DNA from: Mucilaginibacter sp. SJ
GTDB taxonomy: Bacteria > Bacteroidota > Bacteroidia > Sphingobacteriales > Sphingobacteriaceae
Direction: 5' to 3'
NCBI RefSeq assembly: GCF_028993635.1
Contig: NZ_CP118631.1
Span: 558,001-622,000, forward strand
Length of the DNA stretch: 64,000 nt
Position numbers and translations under genes: made by a program. Shown here in pieces: positions 25,819 through 34,007 of this stretch (its first letter is position 1; every line of letters starts with the position of its first letter). The notes below the pieces were generated by a model. The model did no database searches, was not told where the DNA came from, and saw nothing but the letters and a program-made list of their open reading frames with translations.

Positions 25819-26477
25819 GGTTTAAGATATTTAGCATTAGTGAGTACCTCGTTGGCAATACGAACATCCTGGTTCTGCCATTCGGCCCATGGGTTCAGGG
25901 ACCGGAGTATCCCATTCATTTTTGCCCAATAAATGCTTCGGTTCATCCCATAAGCCAGGCCACCAAGGATATGCATCTCCGATGCGATATGGTTGAGCAA
26001 TTTTCCGCGCTCCCCCGAATCCATCAGGTTCTGGGTACCTCCCTGAAGTATGAAAGTGCTGACATCCGCCGCAAGCGCCGTCGCCCGTGTCTGAAAATCC
26101 CTGGCACCCCGTTCGGCGAATAATAACAATACCGGGTTGCTTCTGGCCATCGTGACCGCGGCTTGTACATCCTTTACGATATCGATACCGCAATCCGCGA
26201 TCTCTTTGATCGTGCTGAGGTTATTGATGACCGATGCGACCTGACTTAGCCCCTGATAGATCCTGTTTTGCAGATTATTGACCAGAACAAGCTGCCCGCT
26301 CACTGCGAGCTGACCTTTTTGGATCAGGTCGAGCCGGTTATTAGTCGTGTTGAGTTGTCCGTTGATCAGCGCTCCGTCGGCAACGATAGCGCCGGAAACG
26401 GCCGGGTCGACGGTAAGCGTTTGTGCGCCCGCCATTTGAAGAATGAGCAGCAAGAGAAAGGTGATAATAGCTTTCAT
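25815..26477 (-). CDS. Exported TraI-position protein, paralogue 1 of 3
   Basis: The signal peptide (MKAIITFLLLLILQMAGA) is followed by a helical mature protein with repeated LxxxNxLQNRIYQGLSQV-type heptads. The C-terminal NPWAEWQNQDVRIANEVL and NAKYLKP motif is again present. It shares ILGGLAYGMNRSIYWAKMNG with the 24491-25156 copy (IIDGLAYGAWKAVFWAKQRG), so paralogues 1 and 3 are closest. It starts 4 bp inside the end of the TraG gene. Confidence 0.8.
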   Translation of the reverse strand: MKAIITFLLLLILQMAGAQTLTVDPAVSGAIVADGALINGQLNTTNNRLDLIQKGQLAVSGQLVLVNNLQNRIYQGLSQVASVINNLSTIKEIADCGIDIVKDVQAAVTMARSNPVLLLFAERGARDFQTRATALAADVSTFILQGGTQNLMDSGERGKLLNHIASEMHILGGLAYGMNRSIYWAKMNGILRSLNPWAEWQNQDVRIANEVLTNAKYLKP

Positions 26478-28897
26478 TGAACTTTGGTTTGATTAACTCT
26501 GGTGACGAAAGCGGGCAATGAAAGGCCGCTTTGCTGATGATCGGAAACAAAGGCGTTCAGGCCTTGCTCATAAGAATTGAATTTGCTGACATAGTGCTCG
26601 ACAGCTGATTTTTCGGGCTTTTCCGTCGTATAGGTCAGGTATTGATGCAGGGAAACTTCTACACCATAAACCTCTCCCGTCGAACCACGCCTGATATAGA
26701 CCTCTTTGAACCGGCCCCGGCCTTCCTTATTGTCCAGTTGGTTAATGGTAAAGATCTTGCGGCGTTCTGTCTCATTGATGGATAGCAGCGCGGCGATCTC
26801 CAGGTAATTATCCTTGAATTTGGTTTGGTCAAGCAAACAGATCGTATCCGAATTATTAACGATACTGTCTTTCACAACCGCGTTGCCGATGATATCACCC
26901 AATTCCTGTGTGACCACGACGGCCTCGCCCCAGAATTTCCGAACGGTTTTGTACAAATAAAGGAGATACCCGGCCATTAAAGGACTGGCGATAGCTTTCC
27001 AGGCTTCTTCCACAACGAGCGCTTTGCGCCGGTCGGAACGATACCGCATCTTTTGGATGAAAACATCCATGATGATCAGGGTAACGATCGGGAACAGGAC
27101 CTTGTGCTCTTTGATGGAATCGATCTCGAACACGATGAAGCGTTCCGTGAACAGCGAACTGTCGGCTTTCTTGTTCAGTATAGTTTCAAATTCACCACCG
27201 CGATAGAACTTTTTCAGCACATAGCGGAATTCATCAATATCAAAACTGATCTTTTCTGAGGAAATGATCGATGGTATACGCCCGACCGCAAATTCATAGA
27301 AGGAATTGAAATCCAATTCACCGCCACTCATGAACGCATCGCTGTAATATGCAGCGATCACATTGGCGACCACATCCCGTTCGACCTGGCTGAATGTGCC
27401 TTCTGCACCTTTCCATGCTACACCGATCAGGGTACAAAGGAAATCCTTCTTTTCGATATTGTATTCTTCCTCCGTGATCTGGAAAGGGTTCATCGTGATG
27501 GGTTTGGTATCCGAATACGTGATGTATTTGCCCTGGTAGTAGGCGCATAATCCCGAATAGGAATGACCGGTGTCCACAATGACCATATCCATGTTGTAGA
27601 GCATGTATTGCTCGATCAGGGCATTCATAAAAAAGCTTTTACCTGAACCGCTGGGTCCAAGGACGAACTTGTTTCGGTTGTTGATGCGGCCGGTCCTCAT
27701 CGGAAGATCTGCGAGATCGATACCCACCGGGATGCCCTGCCTGTCGGTGAACCTGATCAGAAAGTCAGACGGATCATTTACCGGTAGTGATTCTTTAAAA
27801 AAGAAACACAATGCGGCATCGCCAGTGGTCAGGAACCAATCGTATGGTTTCAGCTCAACACTATTGCCCGGAAGTGCCGCCCGGAAAAGTTCCAATTGGT
27901 TATAAGCATTCTTACTTGGGATGATACCAAGCTGAAAAAGGGAACTTTCGATGTAATTCGTTGCCTTATTTAACTGATCCGGCCCGGAAACCACCAGCAT
28001 ATTGAAATGGCAATTGACCAATAGCTGATTTTCCCTTGCTACATCATTTAACAGGGCATCGATATCCTCCACACATAGTTGGTTGGCCGGGTCTGGTATC
28101 CCTGCGTGCCTTTTCTTCTTTTGTTCAAGCTTGCGGAGCGTTCCTACCTGGTTAGGTATCTCGATCAACTGATGATAGACGACCGAGGACGCACCGGGCA
28201 CTTTGAACAGGAATGATAAAAGATCAACCGGAAATCCCCTGATCGCCTCCGTTTCATTCAATTCGATGTAAGGCCGGATATCAGGTGGCAGATCGATGGA
28301 GTCGATGTTGATCAGACTGACCGAGCGAACCCGCCGTTCACCCAACCGGATTTCATCATTCCCCGGGGCGATATTGTTGAGGACGATAGGCTTTCCGCTG
28401 AAGTCCATACTCAGGAATTCAAGGACCACCTTATTGAGTTCGGCTTCGTTCAATGGCCTGGCACCCGGAATGATATCGATGACCTTACCTATGGTCGATA
28501 CGAACTCTGTAAGCACCCTGGGATCATACACAAAAAAAGCCCCCTTGCGGACCGGTTTGGTGATGGTCAGGTAAGTTCGCACGCTCAGGCTTTCACGGCC
28601 TGAAAAATGTTCGTTGTAGTGTTCTTGCAGGTACTCGGTAGCATGGCCGGGATCAAATGGTTTCCTGCTGATGATATCATGCTTTTGGAGAAGGTAATTA
28701 TCACCCAATATCTTTACGATATTATTCAGCAGGCTATGGAATTCATCATATCCGGTAGCGTATGCGCAGAAACGGATGACCGGGTTGACCATACCGATGA
28801 TGACGGAATATTCACCGCCCATACCGATCAGGATGTCAAATCCACCATGATGATCAATTCCGGCATATGGGATCTTAAATAAGTTTTTTGCGGGCAT
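26474..28897 (-). CDS. traG: TraG family conjugation ATPase (VirB4-like)
   Basis: This is the large ATPase that powers assembly of the transfer apparatus. Walker A is at about 419-426 (LGPSGSGKSFF). The family motif VIVDTGHSYSGL and the NPFQITEEE box follow. Walker B is ALVVEEAWKAI at about 635, with a TQELGDIIGN motif near 665. The length of 807 aa is normal for Bacteroidota TraG. It overlaps traF by 23 bp upstream and the first TraI-like gene downstream. Confidence 0.93.
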   Translation of the reverse strand: MPAKNLFKIPYAGIDHHGGFDILIGMGGEYSVIIGMVNPVIRFCAYATGYDEFHSLLNNIVKILGDNYLLQKHDIISRKPFDPGHATEYLQEHYNEHFSGRESLSVRTYLTITKPVRKGAFFVYDPRVLTEFVSTIGKVIDIIPGARPLNEAELNKVVLEFLSMDFSGKPIVLNNIAPGNDEIRLGERRVRSVSLINIDSIDLPPDIRPYIELNETEAIRGFPVDLLSFLFKVPGASSVVYHQLIEIPNQVGTLRKLEQKKKRHAGIPDPANQLCVEDIDALLNDVARENQLLVNCHFNMLVVSGPDQLNKATNYIESSLFQLGIIPSKNAYNQLELFRAALPGNSVELKPYDWFLTTGDAALCFFFKESLPVNDPSDFLIRFTDRQGIPVGIDLADLPMRTGRINNRNKFVLGPSGSGKSFFMNALIEQYMLYNMDMVIVDTGHSYSGLCAYYQGKYITYSDTKPITMNPFQITEEEYNIEKKDFLCTLIGVAWKGAEGTFSQVERDVVANVIAAYYSDAFMSGGELDFNSFYEFAVGRIPSIISSEKISFDIDEFRYVLKKFYRGGEFETILNKKADSSLFTERFIVFEIDSIKEHKVLFPIVTLIIMDVFIQKMRYRSDRRKALVVEEAWKAIASPLMAGYLLYLYKTVRKFWGEAVVVTQELGDIIGNAVVKDSIVNNSDTICLLDQTKFKDNYLEIAALLSINETERRKIFTINQLDNKEGRGRFKEVYIRRGSTGEVYGVEVSLHQYLTYTTEKPEKSAVEHYVSKFNSYEQGLNAFVSDHQQSGLSLPAFVTRVNQTKVQ

Positions 28898-29162
28898 AAT
28901 GATCGATGATTTGGATGGCGGCGTTTCGCTGTTTGCTGTATAGCCCGTCCTTCTGTTTTCCGGCTATGTACAGCAGGCCGCCAACGATAATTGAGATGAG
29001 GACGACAGCGCCTAACCACATATTGATCAGGGTCATGGTCAGTGCGCCAAAAACGAGTCCGGCAAGGAGCGCGCCGATACCCCAATAGATGAATTTCCCT
29101 TTAAAACCTTTGAAAATAAGGGGCTTTTGCAGCCCCTTATAAACAGGATACTTTCTGGCCAT
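28875..29162 (-). CDS. traF: Conjugative transposon protein TraF (DUF4133, VirB3-like)
   Basis: The start is placed at ATG 29162 (MARKYPVYKGLQKPL), which is the usual beginning of DUF4133; a longer frame upstream runs into traE. Two membrane helices (about 30-75) and a basic C-terminus (QIIDHYARKKLI) follow. The 95-aa length fits the family. It lies between traE and traG as in CTnDOT-type elements. Confidence 0.88.
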   Translation of the reverse strand: MARKYPVYKGLQKPLIFKGFKGKFIYWGIGALLAGLVFGALTMTLINMWLGAVVLISIIVGGLLYIAGKQKDGLYSKQRNAAIQIIDHYARKKLI

Positions 29163-29163
29163 C

Positions 29164-29469
29164 TTATAGGCCGAAGAAAGCTTTGACAACCAATGCGGAA
29201 ACCACCAGGAAAACGCATGAGCCGCCCCAGCCCATAAGTTCCTTGTTGATGTCCTGATCACCTGAGTTCCATTTGGAATACACGCGGATCGCGCCGACGA
29301 TACCAACGATACCACCGATCACCAATGTGATATTGGTCACCGGAGCAACATAGGTCTTCAAGGTCGAGGTTGCTGTGTTAAGACCATTCACACCGCTTTG
29401 TGCGAAAGCAGGAACGGCCATGGCAAGCAGGATCACTGCAGCCAGGAGTTTTTTTGTTTTGTTAAACAT
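29164..29469 (-). CDS. traE: Conjugative transposon protein TraE (DUF4134, pilin-like)
   Basis: A signal peptide (KKLLAAVILLAMAVPAFA) and two membrane helices with GIVGIVGAIRVYSKW between them are diagnostic of DUF4134. The 101-residue protein probably corresponds to VirB2. The stop lies 1 bp from the traF ATG. A second DUF4134 copy lies upstream at 29585-29878. Confidence 0.9.
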   Translation of the reverse strand: MFNKTKKLLAAVILLAMAVPAFAQSGVNGLNTATSTLKTYVAPVTNITLVIGGIVGIVGAIRVYSKWNSGDQDINKELMGWGGSCVFLVVSALVVKAFFGL

Positions 29470-29584
29470 TAAAAATGGGGAGAAAAAGATAGCGGAGACC
29501 TTTTGGTGCTATTCTTTGAAAGAAGAAAATAGCGGGCGTTCAGATCACGAATACGCCCTTGATCCGGCGGGACCGGTATCAATA

Positions 29585-29878
29585 TCAAATGCCGAATAGT
29601 GCGCTGAGGAAAGCGCCGGCAAGTACCATGAAGATAGCGGCGTAGAACCACGCTGCGATCGCAGCATCGATCCTTCGTTCGCCCATCTGCCAGTTATTAT
29701 AGATCTTCACTGCGCCGATCAGGCCAAGCAGTGTCGCCAGGACCAATGATAGGTCGAAGGCGGAAAAAAATGAAGCCCGCAGATCCTGGCTTGCCTGTTG
29801 CATTTCTGCGATACCAGGTTGTGCCAAAGATACCAGCGGGCCATACAATGCGATCATGCATGCCAGCAGCCGTTTCAT
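29585..29878 (-). CDS. Second TraE-like protein (DUF4134 paralogue)
   Basis: The layout matches TraE: a signal peptide (MKRLLACMIALYGPLVSLA), then two membrane helices separated by GLIGAVKIYNNW, which parallels GIVGAIRVYSKW of the downstream copy. The 97-aa length is the same class. The 115-bp gap to traE holds no other gene and may allow separate expression. Two pilin-like subunits may be assembled together or used alternatively (inference). Confidence 0.82.
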   Translation of the reverse strand: MKRLLACMIALYGPLVSLAQPGIAEMQQASQDLRASFFSAFDLSLVLATLLGLIGAVKIYNNWQMGERRIDAAIAAWFYAAIFMVLAGAFLSALFGI

Positions 29879-29879
29879 A

Positions 29880-30161
29880 TTAAAAACTGACCGCTTTCAC
29901 ATATTCGATCGCCTCATCGCGTGCCAGATTGAACATTTGTTTGAGGTTGACGCCCCCGGAGGAAAACAGTACATTTTCGCCACGGGGTTCTTCAGAAGTG
30001 CCGACCGCCACCGGTGCGACCGCCTCTGCAAGGGTCAGTTCATCCTGCTCGTCATCCTTTTCGGCGGATGATCGTTGTCGCAGGATATCCCATCCTGCGA
30101 CGAGCAAATAGTAAACGATATAAATACCGCTTATCCATCCTAAAAACTTTAACCATGTCAT
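29880..30161 (-). CDS. Small membrane protein of the tra operon (93 aa)
   Basis: One N-terminal membrane helix (FLGWISGIYIVYYLLVAGW) is followed by an acidic linker (DDEQDELTLAEA) and a conserved-looking C-terminal helix (LKQMFNLARDEAIEYVKAV). No family name is certain; it occupies the TraC/TraD position between the ParA pair and TraE. It overlaps the upstream gene by 4 bp. Confidence 0.7.
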   Translation of the reverse strand: MTWLKFLGWISGIYIVYYLLVAGWDILRQRSSAEKDDEQDELTLAEAVAPVAVGTSEEPRGENVLFSSGGVNLKQMFNLARDEAIEYVKAVSF

Positions 30162-30499
30162 AGTTCCGTATTTTGAATAAATTGTTTGATGATCGCCTTT
30201 AGTTCAGGCTGGCTGTCAAATAGGTATCTGACAGCGAAGGCGACGAATTTGGTCACATCGACATTGGTCGCCATCTTGAATTTTGCCATCGTATCGGCGG
30301 TCTTGGCATCGAACCGGACATGTACCATACTTTTATGATCAGCATTGTCGTATGCCCTGATCGCTTTCAGTATATCCGGTTCCGGCTTTTTCCCGTTCTC
30401 TTTTTTGCGTTCCTGGACCGGCGCTGCCACAGCCTTCGGATCTTTCTTCTTTTCCAGCTCATCCCGAAGCTGGTCAGCGAGGGACCTTATTTGTTCCAT
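30158..30499 (-). CDS. ParA partner / DNA-binding protein of the tra operon (113 aa)
   Basis: The first half is a charged helix with KKKDPKAVAAP and PVQERKKENGKKPEPD. The second half (HVRFDAKTADTMAKFKMATN onward) resembles a ribbon-helix-helix or helical DNA-binding domain, as in the TraB-position proteins that accompany ParA. It overlaps traA by 13 bp. The role is inferred from context: positioning the element DNA or regulating transfer. Confidence 0.7.
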   Translation of the reverse strand: MEQIRSLADQLRDELEKKKDPKAVAAPVQERKKENGKKPEPDILKAIRAYDNADHKSMVHVRFDAKTADTMAKFKMATNVDVTKFVAFAVRYLFDSQPELKAIIKQFIQNTEL

Positions 30500-31113
30500 A
30501 AGCTTTTGTCGAATATTTGTTCAAATACAGGCGCGAGTACGGGCAAGAGGGACAACGGTGTTTGGTATGTCGTGATCCGCTGAAAATCTACCCTGTCAGG
30601 GATCGCGGCGGTCAATGTCCCGAATTTTTGAAGTTGCAGGTTCACTTCTTCCATAATTTCGAACTTCGCGTTCGCCTTGATCCTGTTAGGGATAAAGAAC
30701 ACCCTGGCTTTGGGATTCACCTTTTTGAGGACCACAGAGAACAGGATGGTCGATTCAAACGTGAACTCGTCATAAGAGAACGGGCAGATCACCAGGTCAG
30801 CCGAAGTAAATACCGGGATAAGTCCATCATCATCGAGTTTCCCGGGCAGGTCGATCAGGATCGCCGCATTCGCATTTTGCGAAAGCGCGTTGCTCAGTAA
30901 TGAGTAATCTTCGAGGTTCGCCTGAAGGACCTCGTAGGGTTCTGTGTTTTCCAATAATTTTGCTTTTTGATATTTCTGCGAGATCGACTGCTGATAATCC
31001 ATATCCAGGATGATCGCTTCCTTTTGCTTGGCAAGCGTCAGGTAGTTAGCGGCGCAGACGGTCAATGTGCTTTTTCCAACACCTCCTTTCTGATTTCCGA
31101 TTAAAATGTTCAT
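30487..31113 (-). CDS. traA: ParA-family ATPase (TraA)
   Basis: The deviant Walker A motif KGGVGKST at residues 8-15 (ILIGNQKGGVGKSTL) defines the ParA/MinD family. Walker B-like LIDLPGKLD and VICPFSYDEF follow. The 208-residue length fits the CTnDOT TraA class. It stands first in the tra block after the relaxase, with a 15-bp gap, and is paired with the small protein at 30158-30499, as in partition-like pairs. Confidence 0.9.
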   Translation of the reverse strand: MNILIGNQKGGVGKSTLTVCAANYLTLAKQKEAIILDMDYQQSISQKYQKAKLLENTEPYEVLQANLEDYSLLSNALSQNANAAILIDLPGKLDDDGLIPVFTSADLVICPFSYDEFTFESTILFSVVLKKVNPKARVFFIPNRIKANAKFEIMEEVNLQLQKFGTLTAAIPDRVDFQRITTYQTPLSLLPVLAPVFEQIFDKSLWNK

Positions 31114-31128
31114 AGTGTAGTGGTTTAT

Positions 31129-32067
31129 TTATCGTGTATTGGTTCTTGCTTTTTTCTTTTTTCGCCGGTTACGGCCAAGAACAGCCTCATCATCCACATC
31201 ATTTGCGATCCAAACACCTGGTGTGGTGATAGCCGGCTGATGAGTACCCGCTCCGGTTGAATGTTCAGCTCTAAGCTCGCCATGATCTGTTCGGAGTTCC
31301 CGCAATGAAAGCACCTCGCTTCCCTTGAAGACCTGCATGGTCTCATGATCGATAATGGTGTATCCGTAAGGGGCACGCCCTGGTGCGGCATGGAATATCA
31401 GGTCAAGCCGGTGTTGCTCACTTAAGTATCCGGAAAGATCCGGGCGGCCTTGATGCCTCAGTAATATTTGCCTGATCGCATTCGCGCGCTCCCGGTCCGG
31501 TCGGTGTTCGGCGATCCGTTTTCCAAGTTTATCAAGGTTCATGTCACGACCTTCAAATCCTGCCTTTTCCAGTAAAAGGTAGAATTGCGCGACCGTGCTG
31601 AAGCGGTATTGCATACCATATTTATAACCAAGTGTCGCCTGAAGCGCATCGATAGCCCGTAGTTTTTCATAGGCGCTATTGATCTTTTTGCCCTCCCTGT
31701 CAACCCGGGTGCTGACCAGATGAATGTGATTGTTATCGGTATCCTTATGAAAAACGATGAGGTACGGTTGAGCACCAAAACCCATTTGCTCCAGCCAGGA
31801 TTGTCCGGTCCGCATCAATTCCTGCTTGTTATAGGTCGCACCTTTCGCAGAAATCACCGCATGGAATTGCGGTTTGGAAACCCTTTTATTCTGTGCAGAA
31901 AGCAACTTCAAATAATTGATGTAGTCCTGTGGGCGCAGACCGGTAAGTCCCTGTAGTGGCCCGAAATTAGCGATCTTCAGCAATTCGCCTTTGTTACGTT
32001 CCACCTTATTGGTATTATAACGCACCCCGGGAAAGCCATTCACTGGTTTAAGGATCTTTACGATCAT
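31129..32067 (-). CDS. mobB: Relaxase / mobilization nuclease (MobB-type)
   Basis: The relaxase nicks oriT and stays bound to the transferred strand. The HUH motif is in HKDTDNNHIHLVSTRVD (about residues 110-126), with a candidate catalytic tyrosine among QPYLIVF and TYNKQEL upstream. The C-terminus is basic (RRKKKKARTNTR). ATG 32067 (MIVKILKPVNGF) is the typical start; the longer frame to 32112 is less likely. mobC and the candidate oriT lie upstream, now separated by the octamer array and an IS3-type insertion, which may affect coexpression. Confidence 0.9.
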   Translation of the reverse strand: MIVKILKPVNGFPGVRYNTNKVERNKGELLKIANFGPLQGLTGLRPQDYINYLKLLSAQNKRVSKPQFHAVISAKGATYNKQELMRTGQSWLEQMGFGAQPYLIVFHKDTDNNHIHLVSTRVDREGKKINSAYEKLRAIDALQATLGYKYGMQYRFSTVAQFYLLLEKAGFEGRDMNLDKLGKRIAEHRPDRERANAIRQILLRHQGRPDLSGYLSEQHRLDLIFHAAPGRAPYGYTIIDHETMQVFKGSEVLSLRELRTDHGELRAEHSTGAGTHQPAITTPGVWIANDVDDEAVLGRNRRKKKKARTNTR

Positions 32068-32142
32068 AGACGGAAATTGAAAGGGAATAGCCTGCCGGAC
32101 GGTTAGCATCACTAATGCCTTAAAAAACCTTATCGGCAGCGC

Positions 32143-32397
32143 TGTATAGCTGTGTAACCGTAGAACAGACTAACGCAGTAACCATGGACCAAATAACCGG
32201 GTAACGAAATAACTTGATATCAGTATAGCGATATACCAACTGAACCTTGTATCCAAGGAGCTGTATAACCTGCTAACTTTATAACAGTGTAGCTCGGTAA
32301 CCCTATACCATTATATCGACCTAACGACATAACATTCGAACCGGGTAGCTTTATAACTGTGTAATCATATAACGATATATCCATGTAACGATATAAC
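32143..32397. repeat. Octamer-periodic degenerate repeat array, left part
   Basis: About 32 consecutive 8-bp units end in a C in strict phase (32150, 32158, 32166 ... 32397), with one 7-bp slip near 32198-32205. The consensus is NNNRTANC with TAAC the commonest ending (for example TGTGTAAC, TTTATAAC, GACATAAC). Positions 1-2 vary freely; A at position 6 and C at position 8 are nearly invariant. A period of 8 is not coding-like. The 19-mer AACGATATATCCATGTAAC occurs here (32371-32389) and again at 33924-33942 beyond the IS. Confidence 0.85.
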
Positions 32398-32593
32398 CAA
32401 CTGTCTCGTCCTAAAAAGTCTTTACAGTTAGGAGCTGTTAATACGATATGTTCTTTACAATAAATGATGTAGTCCTGATTAGGGTTTACAGTCCAAATGT
32501 AGAAAGTCCTAAAAGGCCTTAACCAGCTATTAGCCATAATCCTTGTCAGGCTTTACAAACCAGACTTTGATGATCCAAAGTAAACAATTCACA

Positions 32594-33460
32594 TTATTCA
32601 TCACAATAGATTTTATTATGTTTTTCTTTCCAATAGTTCTTCCATTGCCTGGTCAGTTCTCCTTCACCGGAGTGAGCTGCTTCAGGCGTAAGCATATTAA
32701 TACTCAGGTGTGGCCTTCGGGTATTATATGCATCAATGATACCTGATAAGCGTAGAGCAGTTTCTTTCTTGGTACCCGGCGGGGCTTTATTAAGCCATTC
32801 GGTCTTCAAAGTGCCATTTACCCGCTCTGCTATTGCATTTTCCAACGGATCTCCATTCTCAGTCATACTAATGCTGATATGGTTAGACCTAAGTTTAGCA
32901 ATGTATTTATCACAGCAGTATTGGACGCCACGGTCCGAATGATGAATAAGATTGTCTGCTTTATTATCAGATAAGCCTGAAAGAGCCATTTCTAAAGCAT
33001 ATACAGCACTATCAGCATCCAGCTTGTGGGATAGATTCCATCCAACTATTTTGCGGGAATAAGCGTCTGTGATCAGCGATAAGTATAAATACCCCTCACT
33101 GGTTGCAATGTAAGTGATATCGCTTACCCATAGCTGTTGCGGACGAGTCAACAAGATATCGCGTATCAGATTAGGATACCTGCGATACCTGTGTCTTGAA
33201 TCGGTTGTTACTACCTTGGTTTTTCGATGGCGAACCAGAAGATGGTTTTCCCTTAATAAATCAAAAAAAGCGTCCCGGCCGATCTGTATGTTTTCTCTTT
33301 TCATCGGCATACTGATCATATTAAGCAACTTACGCCCGCCAATGCCAGGTAAACTGCTGCGTTCATTGAGCACCATTTCAAGCACGATCTGCGATTGCGC
33401 GCGGCATTTATATTCGTATTTCTGTAACTGGTAATAGGCCTGTCTGGTAAAGCCAAACAA
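32594..33460 (-). CDS. IS3-family transposase OrfB (DDE integrase core)
   Basis: This frame carries the rve catalytic core: D in LWVSDITYIAT, D in HHSDRGVQYC and E in ENAIAERVNGTLK, with the usual spacing. The listed start at 33460 is TTG and probably not used. The frame stays open upstream to the slippery heptamer at 33531-33537, so the active enzyme is an OrfAB fusion made by -1 frameshifting. The HTH_21 region (FTRQAYYQLQKYE) begins the OrfB part. Confidence 0.9.
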   Translation of the reverse strand: MFGFTRQAYYQLQKYEYKCRAQSQIVLEMVLNERSSLPGIGGRKLLNMISMPMKRENIQIGRDAFFDLLRENHLLVRHRKTKVVTTDSRHRYRRYPNLIRDILLTRPQQLWVSDITYIATSEGYLYLSLITDAYSRKIVGWNLSHKLDADSAVYALEMALSGLSDNKADNLIHHSDRGVQYCCDKYIAKLRSNHISISMTENGDPLENAIAERVNGTLKTEWLNKAPPGTKKETALRLSGIIDAYNTRRPHLSINMLTPEAAHSGEGELTRQWKNYWKEKHNKIYCDE

Positions 33461-33501
33461 TCCACAGAGCTTATCAATACTTAGCTCCGGACATTGTTCC
33501 T

Positions 33502-33870
33502 TTATTTCCTTGACTGTTTGGCTCCAGACTTTTTTCTGATGGAGATGTTGAGGTCACGTTCTGCAACATCGATCATCTTGTTTGTAGCCAGGTTTGTCAG
33601 GCGCTCTCTTTCGAGGGCCTCTTCCAGTTCTTGAATACGGCGTGCCATGCCTTCCGGCGTATACGGCAGATCCGATTTCGGTTTTTGAGGAGGGGTATCC
33701 ATTACAGGTGTTCTGAATTCTCCGCCAAATTTACGAACCCATTGTTGAATTGAGGAATGTGTTGCGATACCAAATTTGTCCGCAATTGCCTGTTGAGTGA
33801 GATCGGATGTTAAATAAAGTTCGACTATTTCACGCTTGAAATCGTCCGAATAACGCTTTACAATTTTCAT
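33502..33870 (-). CDS. IS3-family transposase OrfA (HTH)
   Basis: A 122-residue protein with the IS3/IS911-type helix-turn-helix (YSDDFKREIVELYLTSDLTQ, about residues 6-45, then a second helix pair) that binds the terminal repeats. A leucine-zipper-like segment (IQELEEALERERL) follows for dimerisation. It ends 42 bp downstream of the OrfB TTG codon in a different frame. The frameshift heptamer lies close to its stop. Confidence 0.9.
   Translation of the reverse strand: MKIVKRYSDDFKREIVELYLTSDLTQQAIADKFGIATHSSIQQWVRKFGGEFRTPVMDTPPQKPKSDLPYTPEGMARRIQELEEALERERLTNLATNKMIDVAERDLNISIRKKSGAKQSRK
33531..33537 (-). promoter_or_regulatory. Programmed -1 frameshift site A AAA AAG
   Basis: On the minus strand OrfA codons AGA AAA AAG form the classical slippery heptamer. 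After a -1 slip the reading continues as VWSQTVKEIKEQ into the OrfB frame, which stays open to its stop at 32594. This is the usual way IS3 elements make OrfAB. Confidence 0.8.
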
Positions 33871-33923
33871 GGTTTTGTTGATTTAAATCACTCCTAACTG
33901 TAAACCCATTTCAGGACAAGACA

Positions 33924-33990
33924 AACGATATATCCATGTAACCGCATAGCCAGATATCATGGTAACCATATAACTCGATAACCGTGTAGC
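33924..33990. repeat. Octamer-periodic array, right part
   Basis: Continues the left array beyond the IS: units ending at 33934, 33942, 33950, 33958, 33966, 33974, 33982 and 33990 (GATATATC, CATGTAAC, CGCATAGC, CAGATATC, ATGGTAAC, CATATAAC, TCGATAAC, CGTGTAGC). It ends 18 bp before the mobC stop codon. The whole uninterrupted array would have spanned about 320 bp between mobC and the relaxase. Confidence 0.85.
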
Positions 33991-34007
33991 CAGGCGTGAA
34001 GGATCGT

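Larger units (their letters stand above)
32402..33923 (-). mobile_element. IS3-family insertion sequence
   Basis: A complete 1522-bp element inserted into the octamer array. The 33-bp terminal inverted repeats (32402-32434 and 33891-33923) begin TGTCTCGTCC and end GGACAAGACA, matching at about 26 positions. The direct repeat AAC flanks it on both sides (32399-32401 and 33924-33926), a 3-bp target duplication as expected for IS3. Two minus-strand ORFs (OrfA and OrfB) and a frameshift signal lie inside. Everything looks intact, so the insertion is probably recent. Confidence 0.92.

Noticed and set aside
32220-32537. Minus-strand 105-aa ORF over the octamer array
   Set aside because: It runs through the periodic array into the IS terminal repeat; its amino-acid periodicity is a by-product of the 8-bp repeat.
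32143-33990. CRISPR array
   Set aside because: Units are 8 bp with no conserved 20-40 bp repeat and no spacers of constant length, and no Cas genes are near.
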